NCBI GenBank assembly: GCA_900323505.1
Contig: OOIN01000005.1
Coordinates: forward strand, 558,001-622,000
DNA length: 64,000 nt
Source of the DNA: Ustilago trichophora
Lineage: Eukaryota; Basidiomycota; Ustilaginomycetes; Ustilaginales; Ustilaginaceae
Direction of reading: 5' to 3'
Part shown: positions 45,155 through 53,993 of the stretch, piece after piece
Numbering within the stretch: the stretch's first letter is position 1
How the letters are laid out: every line of letters begins with the position of its first letter
Made by a program: the position numbers and the translations under genes
Notes under the pieces: generated by a model
What the model was told of the DNA's origin: nothing
The model's input: only the letters and a program-made list of their open reading frames with translations
Databases searched by the model: none

Positions 45155-45867
45155 CTTGACATGGGTTCATCTCAATGGATTGCGGCAACAGTGGTAGCTA
45201 CAAAGAAGGAAGGCCGTTTGGCAGGTCTCAGAGACTTTGTCGAGTCAGAGACCTGATCGAGTCTCACCACACTCGTAGACACTGGTCTGATACCGAGATG
45301 ACCATGGATGGCACTTGGCAGATGGCTCTCTGCGCTCCTCTGATGACAAGGCACGACATCGAGACATCTCAAGTGCTCAAGTCGTTGACAATTGACTGAT
45401 GGAGCGCACTCGGGTGACATCTCTGCACAGTTCCGATCAGAAGTGGTACGTACTCCGTTATCTACATTGCCTGCAAACCCATCCAAAGCGTTGCAATGGC
45501 GCAACAACGGCTCGACAACAACGTCAAGTAACCCAGCCTTGGTGAGTCAGCATCATGTTGAGCTCAGGCACTTTGCCGTGTCTCCTCGAGCATTGAGGCG
45601 GGCTGATCTGCGTGGAAGGAGGCCCAAGCGCAGGAAGCGGATGGGATAAAAATTTGCAGACGCGCAGAACCAGCCTTTGTCTCTTTCTTCATTACTTCAA
45701 CCATCCCACCAGCCATTTTCGCCACCGCCATCAATCTCGACCTGTCACTGTCTCCCTGATCGCCCTCGCTTTGCTTGGCTTGCTTGCGATTGGCCTGACA
45801 GCAGCATGGTCTTGTTGGCATTGGTTCAATTGGACTTGCATCGACATTCGCCGTGCTGCGCCGCGTG

Positions 45868-45942
45868 GCAATGACGACGACGACGACGACAACGACAACG
45901 ACGACGACAACGACGACGACGACGACAACGACGACGACAACG
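45868..45942 (+). repeat. (GAC)n trinucleotide microsatellite
   Basis: Repeated ACGACG with AAC interruptions, giving poly-Asp/Asn on one strand and poly-Val/Ser on the other. Any frame through it is an artefact. Confidence 0.9.
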
Positions 45943-46324
45943 CCGGGCATCAAGAGGCGTTCGTATTGCTGATTCTCTCCTCGGAATTGCGCTTGGCCAT
46001 CAAGAAAGCGCGCTTCATTTGTCTTTGTTCACGCCTCTCATTGAATGCCTCTCGTTGATCCAATCACGGCGCTGCACCTTGGCCTTGCAGGCTTGGATCG
46101 CTCTTGCTTGGTTTTGTCACAGCTCCTTTCCCATTCCATCTCATGCTGCTGCCATACGGTCACTTGGAGTCTTGTCTGCCTGGCTTTCTTGCTCGTCGCC
46201 GACTTACAAGGTCGTGCGATTGAGTATAGGCTAGGCGATGTGGCAATGGCGACTTGACTGGCACCTTCCAACCCTCCTCCTCCCCTCGGCCACGGAGTCC
46301 TTGAGAGCTCCTTTTGCTGACGGA

Positions 46325-46413
46325 GAGCTGCTCGAGCCTAGCTCGAGACTTGACCTAGCTTGTTATCGTCCTGACGAAGCCTAGGTTAAGCTCGAGCTAG
46401 GCTTGAGCAGCTC
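46325..46413. repeat. Long inverted repeat (hairpin) inside the transposon
   Basis: Arms 46325-46358 and 46381-46413 pair over about 33 bp with two mismatches and one bulge; the loop is 22 bp. The left arm starts GAGCTGCTCGAGCCTAGCTC. Weaker pairing (CGGAGTC near 46294-46300 and GACTCCG near 46415-46421) continues outside with an internal interruption. Confidence 0.9.
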
Positions 46414-47997
46414 TGACTCCGTCGTGATCAGCCTCTTGACAACATGTGCTGCTTTCACCATCCCTGCTGTTCCTTTCCATTCCAGCGCGGCAGTTGCTCT
46501 CCCAACTTGACAAGCTTGTCAAGTCGGGAGCCAATATGCTCGCCTCTGCATTTGCAACTGGAGGAGAGAGATGCGAGATCGTTGTTTCCGCACTCGTCGT
46601 TTCCGCATTCTCCCTTGGGATATATATTCCCCTCCAACATCGACCTCGCCTCCTTCTTGACCAACATCATCTCCAGCACCTCCACCTTTGTCTCTCGATC
46701 AAGACACACGCAACACATCCCTCAATCACACAACGTCGCCGTCCTCTTCCATCAACATGCCAAACCAGCTGATCTTTGGCGCTATCTTCTTTGTGCCTAC
46801 GCCTATGCCTGCGACCGTGGCAGCCGTACTCTCGATGCATTTGTTCAGGACCTGGTCAATTAATGTGCTGGTAGCACACCGGTATGGCATTGTGCAGGTT
46901 GGGTTTGGACCCCGATACCTGCGACTGGATGTCGAGACTCCTCTCTTGGGCCACTGGTTCCTGACTTGGGCTAGCTAGCAACTTTGCTGGCGTTTGGTGT
47001 TGTGGCTTGGCTTTGCCTGGCGTCGAGTCTGTCGTTGCTGTCTCTCGATGCTCACTTGTCGAGTCCATCGATGATGGGCAACACAACATTCCGGGCTCTG
47101 CCAATGTCTGGTAAAAGCTCTGATCTGGCTATCATTGCTCGCACAACACACACTCTGAGGCTTGGCCTCGACCTGTGAGCATCGGTTGGCACTTTGACCC
47201 TTGCTCGGACTGATACAACATCCCCTCTGCCCCCTGCAACCTCTCCTCTTCGACTTCTTTGGCTTGGTCTTTTTACGTTACATTTGTCGCAGTTGGCCTC
47301 TTTGCATCAAGCTCCCAGTTCATGGCGCCCATAAGCATGATGACCCTTGGCTTGGCTCTAGTCCGACTCGCTCAACATCGGCTTCAATATCTCCACTTTT
47401 GAGCGCTTCTACAGACGTTGTTGACGCGGGTTTCAGCTGTTGCATTCATTGCTGTTGTCTCGCTTGAGAGCGGTACTGACGATCAGGCTCTTCTTCAACT
47501 TCAATGGTGTTAACGTAGTCTTGGCATTCACGCGTACGACGACGGTTCACATACGATGATCATCTATACTGCGGCCCTTGCCAACAACAAACCAACTGAA
47601 TGTGGACTTGCTCAACGCGCGCCTCCCAGCCTCTGTCAATGCAATTCGCTCGACTCGGTACGATACTGGAACTAGACCTTTGGATTGGTTTCTCTTCACA
47701 AGTAAGTGACATGCTGGTTCGACTCTTGGCTCAATGCTTGTCTCCGCGCAACGTTGTCTAACACCTGTGCCTTGACCTTCTCTTCCTTCCTTTGCGCTCT
47801 CACTCTCACCAACATCTCACACCGACATCTCACCCTCCGCCATCTCCAACATCACCAACTTTGCCGTTTGCACCGCTGGCATCGACTGGATGCCCTCAAT
47901 ATCACGCAGACACACGAATGCAACAATTTAGACCATATTTGATTGAACGTGGGATGCTGAGCGTGTGTGGGCAGCTGGCCGGCTGAAAGATCAAGGT

Positions 47998-48209
47998 GGC
48001 TCCTCGCCAGAGCCACCTGAAGGAGACACCCTAGCTGGCTCTGGCGAGGAGCCACCTGAAGGAGACACCCTAGCTGGCTCCTCGCCAGAGCCACCTGAAG
48101 GAGACACCCTAGCTGGCTCTGGCGAGGAGCCACCTGAAGGAGACACCCTAGCTGGCTCCTCGCCAGAGCCACCTGAAGGAGACACCCTAGCTGGCTCTGG
48201 CGAGGAGCC
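47998..48209 (+). repeat. Right subterminal array: 39-bp units with alternating inverted 17-bp block
   Basis: Five 39-bp units and a sixth block. Each unit is a 17-bp block plus a constant 22-bp spacer (ACCTGAAGGAGACACCCTAG then CT). The block is GGCTCCTCGCCAGAGCC in units 1, 3 and 5 and its exact reverse complement, GGCTCTGGCGAGGAGCC, in 2, 4 and 6. The blocks start at 47998, 48037, 48076, 48115, 48154 and 48193. Because 39 is a multiple of three, open frames run through both strands, but they are not coding. Confidence 0.97.
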
Positions 48210-48276
48210 ACCCTTTGAAGAGCCATCCGATCGGGGGTGGCTCTATGGGTGGCTCCTAGGTTGGAGCCAACCTGGC

Positions 48277-48321
48277 TGGCTCGGTAGGTGGCTCCGAGGC
48301 CGGCTCCTTCCTTTTCTTACG
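48277..48321 (-). repeat. Right terminal inverted repeat (45 bp) of the large transposon
   Basis: Reverse complement identical to 36507-36551. It is followed by ATAT (48322-48325). Confidence 0.95.
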
Positions 48322-48325
48322 ATAT

Positions 48326-48621
48326 GATTGGCAATCATCCGCAAGTGAATAGTATGTCTGCTCAATCACAAAATGACACGGCATGCCTTCTGTAAGAAGA
48401 AAAGATGTGCTAGAGATTCTGCTTTTCAAATTAGTTTATCGAGAGCAATAAAGGATGGAACGTGGTTGTGTATGCGACCAGGGTCTGTTTGTGAGAGTGT
48501 TTGTGATGGAGGGCGAGATTTTGCCGATGAAAAGGGAAATTTTTCAATGACGCATACTTTTGACGAAGCAAAGCGATGACTGGAGAAGAGCTGATATTGA
48601 TCTTCTCTGCGTCTTGAATCT
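48326..48621. other. Right flank of the large transposon
   Basis: About 300 bp between the transposon and the stop codon of Cys4 copy B. No gene seen. Confidence 0.55.
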
Positions 48622-48951
48622 CTAATCACTGTCTTGACTGTCTTCAAATGAAGAAGCTGGGCGTTTTGCTCCAGCTCCAGCTCCAGCTCCTCCACTTGCA
48701 GTGGCAGGTACAGATGCAGATGTAGGTGCATGATTGATCGCGGTGCGAAGCTGATAAATAAAAGCCTGCACGTCTACCATTGCCTGCCTAAGCTCCTTTA
48801 CCTCCTTGTTGAGTTCTTGCAGGGATACACTTTTGGCCGGGTCGTTACTCAGACGTTCGGTAAAACACCACCAACAGAGCCCACTTCCCTGACGTGGGAA
48901 ATCTTTCTCCCAACACATCTTGTTGCAGCCATGGCAAAGTCGTTCTATCAT
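48622..48951 (-). CDS. Small Cys4 zinc-motif protein, copy B
   Basis: A 109-residue protein from ATG 48951 (MIERLCHGCNKMCWEKDFPR). C6, C9, C26 and C29 give C-x2-C-x16-C-x2-C with Phe18, the exact spacing of the protein at 35871-36194, where Phe is also the ninth residue after the second Cys. An extra Cys (C13) lies in the loop. The middle forms a heptad-like helix (VSLQELNKEVKELRQAMVDV), a likely dimerisation coil. The tail is Ala/Gly-rich and ends in an acidic SFEDSQDSD. No signal peptide. It points toward copy A across the transposon. A TATA-like box lies about 115 bp upstream. Function unknown. Confidence 0.68.
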   Translation of the reverse strand: MIERLCHGCNKMCWEKDFPRQGSGLCWWCFTERLSNDPAKSVSLQELNKEVKELRQAMVDVQAFIYQLRTAINHAPTSASVPATASGGAGAGAGAKRPASSFEDSQDSD

Positions 48952-49063
48952 CGTCCGTGCAAGGTTTGTTTCTTTGATTGGACAGGATAAGAGAGAGTGC
49001 TGTTGAGGATGTAGAGATGGGAAACGGCTTTTGCGGTCCTGTCAATGGGAGGTGCGCCTGTGG

Positions 49064-49069
49064 TATATA
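49064..49069 (-). promoter_or_regulatory. TATA-like box of Cys4 copy B
   Basis: TATATA lies 113-118 bp before the ATG at 48951 on the minus strand, comparable to the TATA position of copy A. Confidence 0.45.
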
Positions 49070-49109
49070 AGCTAGCTTGAGATACGCCGATGAAAATGGG
49101 CTTTGCTTT

Positions 49110-49113
<4 letters not shown>

Positions 49114-49186
<73 letters not shown>
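49114..49186 (+). repeat. (GA)n microsatellite, about 36 copies
   Basis: Unbroken AG/GA dinucleotides over 73 bp, upstream of Cys4 copy B. Confidence 0.97.
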
Positions 49187-49188
<2 letters not shown>

Positions 49189-49852
49189 CTTGTATGATCT
49201 CTTGGCGCCGATGTTTCATCATTTTCATCTTGGCCAAAGGTCGACCGATCCTCATCCAGACTAGATACATCAAGCCACAGCGAACGAGATGAAAGACCAA
49301 CGGCGCAAGCTTGAGCTTAAGCTGGAACAACATGTTGATTTGAGGCTGCCGGCCAAGCCTGGTGAAGATTCTCTCTACCTCAACGACAATTGAAAATCAC
49401 GCTTTTCAGCAACTTGTTGGTGCAATGTCACAAGGTTGCGAGGCGTCTCAATGCTGACAATGTGGATGGTTTTGAGCGTTTATTGGAGATTTACAAGGAT
49501 CTGGTTGCTAAGTGCGAAATTTGATAGTGAGATTGACATGAAGCAAATATATAGTATCGCAATACGTCTGGGCTTTTCCAGCACTGCATTTGCTTCAAGG
49601 TAGACACAAATAGCTCAACATGACACTGTTCGATCTCGAAACTGTTTTAGAAAAAAAAAAAAAATCCCTGTAGGATGGACTCAATGCTAGGTGAGGACGT
49701 TCGTCAAATGTTTCATCTCGGGATCTGTACTCCTGCCAAATCACTATGCACAGTATCCTTCAAGGCCGTCCATATCACGCTTCAAACGTCAAAATCGTCG
49801 CTGCTGAGATGAAATGGATTCAGATAATTGATTGTGAGTGCAACAATTGTAA

Positions 49853-51553
49853 CTAGTCATCGTCACTCATAAGCTCAGCCAACTCCGCCTCCTCCTCAGC
49901 AGTCATCTGTAAGCCCACAACCGCATCCTCCCCTCTCTTGTTTATCGTCACTGGAGGCAAAGAATTTTGATCCCAATCACCACCCAATTCCCTCGCTTTC
50001 TCCTCTAGTACCGGCTTGAGGTCTGGTTTTGGCAATCTTGCAATACTGTTCAAATTCCATCGTCTGATCGAACCGTCTAAACCGGCTGAAACGACCCACA
50101 GCTCTTCGTTCTTCGCCTTCGGGAGAACAGTCAAAGAGGAATTCGAGGCTGAGACTGAAGGGGAACGAAACCAGAGTGCTAGAGATGTTATTTCGTGCCA
50201 ATGTCCCTCGATTTCAACGACGTTTTCGTCTTCAGAGAAGGGAGAGTGAAGACGAAGATGTTCGTCACTTCCACCGGTAAGGACTGCTTGAGAAAACGTG
50301 TCGTAGTAGTACGAACAAGAGGAGGAGGAGGAGGAGGAGGAGGAGGAGAGATGAAGTGCAAGGGGTAAAACGGATTTCACAAAGTCTTGATGGGCGATTT
50401 TTGCGTATGGTAATGAGAGGGGTTCTTGGTTGCCTAGAAGGGGTGTATTGGTCGTCGACGATGAAGCGATGCGAGATGAGATTTTGTTGGAAGAAGATTG
50501 GAGGGAGGGGGAGAGTCGGTATCCAGCAACGGTTTTGTCTCCAGAAGCGGCCCATACCTCGGCAACGAGTTGATATCTTCCACCTTCTTCGTCTTCCTTG
50601 ACCTCGCTAACGAACGCATCACCACCTCCTGACGAAGAAGGAGAAGAGGATGCTTCACCTTCAACCTCGACGCGCCTCCACCCCGCTTTGAGGTCGTATA
50701 CGGCGGTGGAGAATCCTCGAATCTCTCGCTGCACCTCGAGTCGCAAAGTGGTCGGATTGAGCGTTGATTCGAGTACCCGACCCATCGAGTCGGCAGAGTA
50801 AAGACGGGTGATACCGTCCAATCCAACAAGAGAAGCGAGAACGTTAACTGGTCGCGTGTGCGATTTGTTCTGGTATATGCACTTGAGCTTTGCCTCTACT
50901 GTCACTGCTAAAGTGGGGAGGGTAAGGAGAGGGGTCACATCGAAAAGCATTATGCTCTTATCACTTCCCGCGGCTGCAATGTAGGTCGTATTGGAGGACT
51001 CAAAGATGTGGACAGACTTGATGAAATCCGCCATTGCATCGGGAAGTTCCAACAGCGGTGTTGCGGCAGACTTGTCATTGGGGCTGTTGGAGACTCGGTA
51101 GATGCGGAGAGCTTTGTCCCATGATCCTGTTACGAGTAGCTTCTCCCCCGCTTTCGTTTTCAAAAAGTCAAACGTAGGAACGGGAGCTTTTGCGCCACGA
51201 TACGTATTCACCGTCTTGCCACTCTCGCCATCCAGCTGACGAACAATCCCTCCAGACTCCGAAGTCCAGATATATCCTCTTTCGTTATCCACCTGAAGCG
51301 ATAGGACGCGATATCGTCCACCATCAGCACCGGAGCCTTCGACAGCGAGGTCTTGGGCGTTTTTGACGACTGCCTCCTCGAAACGAGGGTGGAGGTGGAT
51401 TGGATATCCGTATCGTGCTTTTACTTCATCCAGACATGATGTGGAGGAAATGGAGACAAGGCCGGACGTGTGAATGGCTTTGCGTGATCGATAGGCTCCC
51501 AAAGCTTCCGAATAGGAGGTCTGGAAGAGGGTTGCGTTGCTCGTTGTCTGCAT
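49853..51553 (-). CDS. WD40-repeat protein of unknown function
   Basis: A 566-residue protein from ATG 51553 (MQTTSNATLFQTSYSEALGA); the frame continues upstream but has no earlier ATG. Several beta-propeller blades are visible: YIWTSESGGIVRQLDGESGK, LLVTGSWDKALRIYRVSN, TYIAAAGSDKSIMLFDVTPL, RLYSADSMGRVLESTLN, AVLTGGSDEHLRLHSPFS and LWVVSAGLDGSIRRWNLNSI. Seven blades are likely. Low-complexity inserts (Ser/Gly near 320, a poly-Ser run coded by a GAG/GGA repeat near 430) interrupt loops. The C-terminus ends in an acidic helix, TAEEEAELAELMSDDD. WD40 propellers are binding platforms; the partner is unknown and I do not place it in a named complex. Confidence 0.8.
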   Translation of the reverse strand: MQTTSNATLFQTSYSEALGAYRSRKAIHTSGLVSISSTSCLDEVKARYGYPIHLHPRFEEAVVKNAQDLAVEGSGADGGRYRVLSLQVDNERGYIWTSESGGIVRQLDGESGKTVNTYRGAKAPVPTFDFLKTKAGEKLLVTGSWDKALRIYRVSNSPNDKSAATPLLELPDAMADFIKSVHIFESSNTTYIAAAGSDKSIMLFDVTPLLTLPTLAVTVEAKLKCIYQNKSHTRPVNVLASLVGLDGITRLYSADSMGRVLESTLNPTTLRLEVQREIRGFSTAVYDLKAGWRRVEVEGEASSSPSSSGGGDAFVSEVKEDEEGGRYQLVAEVWAASGDKTVAGYRLSPSLQSSSNKISSRIASSSTTNTPLLGNQEPLSLPYAKIAHQDFVKSVLPLALHLSSSSSSSSSSCSYYYDTFSQAVLTGGSDEHLRLHSPFSEDENVVEIEGHWHEITSLALWFRSPSVSASNSSLTVLPKAKNEELWVVSAGLDGSIRRWNLNSIARLPKPDLKPVLEEKARELGGDWDQNSLPPVTINKRGEDAVVGLQMTAEEEAELAELMSDDD

Positions 51554-52224
51554 GCTGGCTGCGAGGCGAGGGATTAGATTCGGTTGTCTTGAGAATTGAG
51601 GTAGGCGCGGTGCTGGTGATGGGAAGCGACTAAAGGTTCCAGAAATGCCGTTGGATGGTATTTGATCCCTCCTTTCACGCTGGTTATCGTGAGTCAAGAT
51701 GGTTAATGGAATGAGAAGAGAAGAGAAGTCGACAGGCCATTAGCAGCAAAGTACTTGTCCAAGCACAGCACCTGCTTTCCGAGATAGGAAGAGTTGAACC
51801 CTTGTTTCCAACTCCCAAAAACCGCTCTGTGCAGTGTTGGACTCGACGCGTCTCTTTGCGCTTCCATTCGTTTTTCTTCTTAACGCGCGAGAGAATAGAA
51901 TAGACGCTTCTGCTCAGATCTGCCTCTTACGGACTCGCATCTTCATCATAACAAGTTCCAATGTGGACAACAGCTTCCTTCAGCAGAAAGTTTCACACTC
52001 ACAAACAAGACTCCCAACGTATTCAGCGAGAGAGAAAGAGGTGGATTAGATCTTTTCGAAATTGATATAAAAGTAAACAAGCAAACGACACTGAAAAGGG
52101 GGGGGCATTTTCTACAGGAGGTCAAGCTCTAAGCTCTCCCGTCACATCTGCGGGGAGAGAGGCGTGAAGAGAGCTTTGAAGCCAATTCCGACGAGGTATG
52201 GTCCGCTTTAAAGGAGCAGCCAAT
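51554..52224. other. Intergenic, CIT1 3' end and WD40 promoter
   Basis: About 670 bp between the citrate synthase stop and the WD40 start codon, both on the minus strand. No gene seen. Confidence 0.55.
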
Positions 52225-53993
52225 TTACTTCTTGAGGAAAGCCTCGAGCGAGTCCATCGACATGGACTTGGGGCGCTCGATGGGCATGCCGAGGTATCGG
52301 TCGGCGACGAGCTGGGGAAGGGCACCGATGGCACGCGAGATACCGAAGATGACGGTGTAGTAGGTGAACTCGGTAAGACCGTACTGGTAGAGAACGCAAC
52401 CGGAAGCGGCGTCGACGTTGGGGAAGGGGTTCTTGGTCTTTCCGTGCTCCTTGAGGACACCAGGGGCGACCTGGCTGACCTTCTGGACGAGCTGGACGAT
52501 CGAGCTGTCACGGAGCTCGGGGCGGGTGTCGCAGAACTTGCTGAGCGCGGTGAATCGCGGGTCAGGCTGACGGAGAACGGCGTGACCGTAACCGGGGACG
52601 ACACGGCCCGACTTGAGGGTGGACCAGAGGTACTCCTTGATCTGCTCCTCCGAGGCGTTCTCACCAACGGCCTCCTGCATGGCAAGAGCCCAGCCGAGAA
52701 CCTCCTGGTTGGCGAGACCGTGGAGGGGACCGGCGAGACCGAGAAGGGCGGCCGAGTAAGAGAGGTAAGGGTCCGAGAGAGCCGAACCGACCAAGTGGGC
52801 AGTGTGGGCGGAAACATTACCACCCTCGTGGTCACCGTGGATGGCAATGTAGAGACGAAGGTAGTCGGTCATACCCTGGTTGTCACCGTAGCCAATCATG
52901 TTGGAGTAGTTGCCGATCAAGTCGAGGTTCGAGTCGATGGCCTGCTTGCCGTCACCACGGCCGAAGACGTTGTAGTAGATACGAGCGGCAACGGCGGGGA
53001 GCTTGGCAATGAGGTCGATCGAGTCGTCGAGGACGGGGGCCCAGTACTCGGTCTTCTTGATACCCTTGGCGTAGGCAGCGGCGAACTTGCTGTCGTGGTT
53101 AAGGGCAGCGACGGCAGCGGCGAACTGAGTCATGGGGTGGAGGGTCTTGGGGAAAGAGTCGATGATCTTCTCGACGTGGGCGGGGAGAGCACCCTTGGCA
53201 GCGAGCTCAGCGGAGAGACCCTTGACCTCAGCCTTGGAGGGGACATTGCCGGTCAAAAGGAGCCAAAGCATGGACTCGGGAACTGTTTTTTTATTGGAAG
53301 CATCGAGGATGAATGGAGCGTCAGTTGTGCTGTGGTTTGGTCTCTCTTTACTGCCACTACTCGGAAGGATTCGCAGCGGTTTCTGATGTGTGTTTGAAAA
53401 GCTGCCATCGCAAGAGAAGCTCTGGTTTTTCCTTTTTCTGTTCAAAAGTGTCTTCTTTTGCTATGGAGCTGCACAAAAGACGTGGAAATGCGGCGTTGAC
53501 TGCAAATCGAACGAAATGCTCCGTGCAATGCAATCTTTGCATCGCTGCTGGTTTGCTTGCAAATGCTGAGCAGAGCAAAATTGAACCCTCCTTGTGTTTA
53601 TCCATGGAATGTGGAGATGTACTTACGGATCTCGTTACCGTTGAGACCAAGGTCAGCGGCGGTGGGGAGAACCTTCTGGGAGTCGGGAATGGACTTGCCG
53701 TGGAAGGTGATACCGGTCTCGGAGTCGAGAACGGAACCCTCCCAGAGCATGACCTTGAGGCCACGCATACCACCGAGGAGGTGCTGGAGCTGAATCTCGC
53801 CGAGCTTGGACTCGCCGTGCTCAGCCTTGAGCTTCTTGAGCTGCTCCTGCTTGGCAGGAATGATCTCTGCGACAGCATCCTTGAGGGTCTTGGTGGAGGC
53901 GAATCGGACGGCACCAGCGCCGGCAGCGGCGGCGAACTGGCGGGTAGGAGCAGCAGCGCGAAGAGCAAGGCGGGGGACAGTGAGCGACAACAT
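52225..53993 (-). CDS. CIT1: Mitochondrial citrate synthase (one intron)
   Basis: Exons 53993-53627 and 53282-52225 over a 344-bp intron (donor GTAAGT, acceptor AACAG) give 474 residues. Splicing joins LGLNGNEI to [17 protein letters not shown], as in other fungal citrate synthases. The enzyme condenses acetyl-CoA and oxaloacetate at the entry to the TCA cycle. The start [20 protein letters not shown] is a typical Arg/Ala-rich mitochondrial presequence, and the C-terminus (AFLKK) has no peroxisomal SKL signal. Active-site motifs are present: [47 protein letters not shown] and [15 protein letters not shown] with the catalytic Asp. Strong GC-ending codon bias suggests high expression, and it explains the long plus-strand shadow frame. 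Confidence 0.96.

Larger units (their letters stand above)
45155..47997. other. Transposon interior without recognised gene
   Basis: About 2.8 kb. It holds a (GAC)n microsatellite (about 45868-45942), a long near-perfect hairpin (46325-46413), pyrimidine-rich stretches, and small plus-strand frames that do not look coding. It may contain the promoter of the 43388-45154 gene. Confidence 0.5.
36507..48321 (-). mobile_element. 11.8-kb CMC/EnSpm-like (Tnp2-type) DNA transposon
   Basis: The two ends are exact inverted repeats of 45 bp, starting CGTAAGAAAAGGAAGGAGCC at 36507 and, inverted, at 48321; similarity continues imperfectly for about 14 bp more. Both ends are flanked by ATAT (36503-36506, 48322-48325). 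Because the joined target would read TCATATGA, a palindrome, the duplication could equally be TA with the ends two bases further out. Inside are a Tnp2-like transposase (37956-41495, -), a second long gene (43388-45154, -), and subterminal repeat arrays at both ends rich in GGTGGCTCC or its complement. A large element with one transposase, one accessory gene and subterminal repeats is the CACTA/CMC plan; the CACTA terminus itself is absent. KDZ or Plavaka-type elements are the alternatives. Confidence 0.85.
48952..49852. other. Intergenic, promoter of Cys4 copy B and 3' flank of the WD40 gene
   Basis: About 900 bp with a (GA)n tract and a TATA-like box (both listed separately). 49200-49850 shows no gene. 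Confidence 0.5.

Noticed and set aside
46444..46863. 139-codon plus-strand frame in the transposon
   Set aside because: Composition is Ser/Cys/His-rich from CT-rich DNA, with no motif and overlapping frames of equal length.
47998..48209. Possible CRISPR-like array
   Set aside because: Spacers are identical rather than unique, the repeats alternate in orientation, and the host is a eukaryote.
47965..48327. 120-codon frame with repeated EPPEGDTLAGS motif
   Set aside because: It exists only because the 39-bp repeat unit is a multiple of three. The opposite strand is open too, and the run is in the transposon end.
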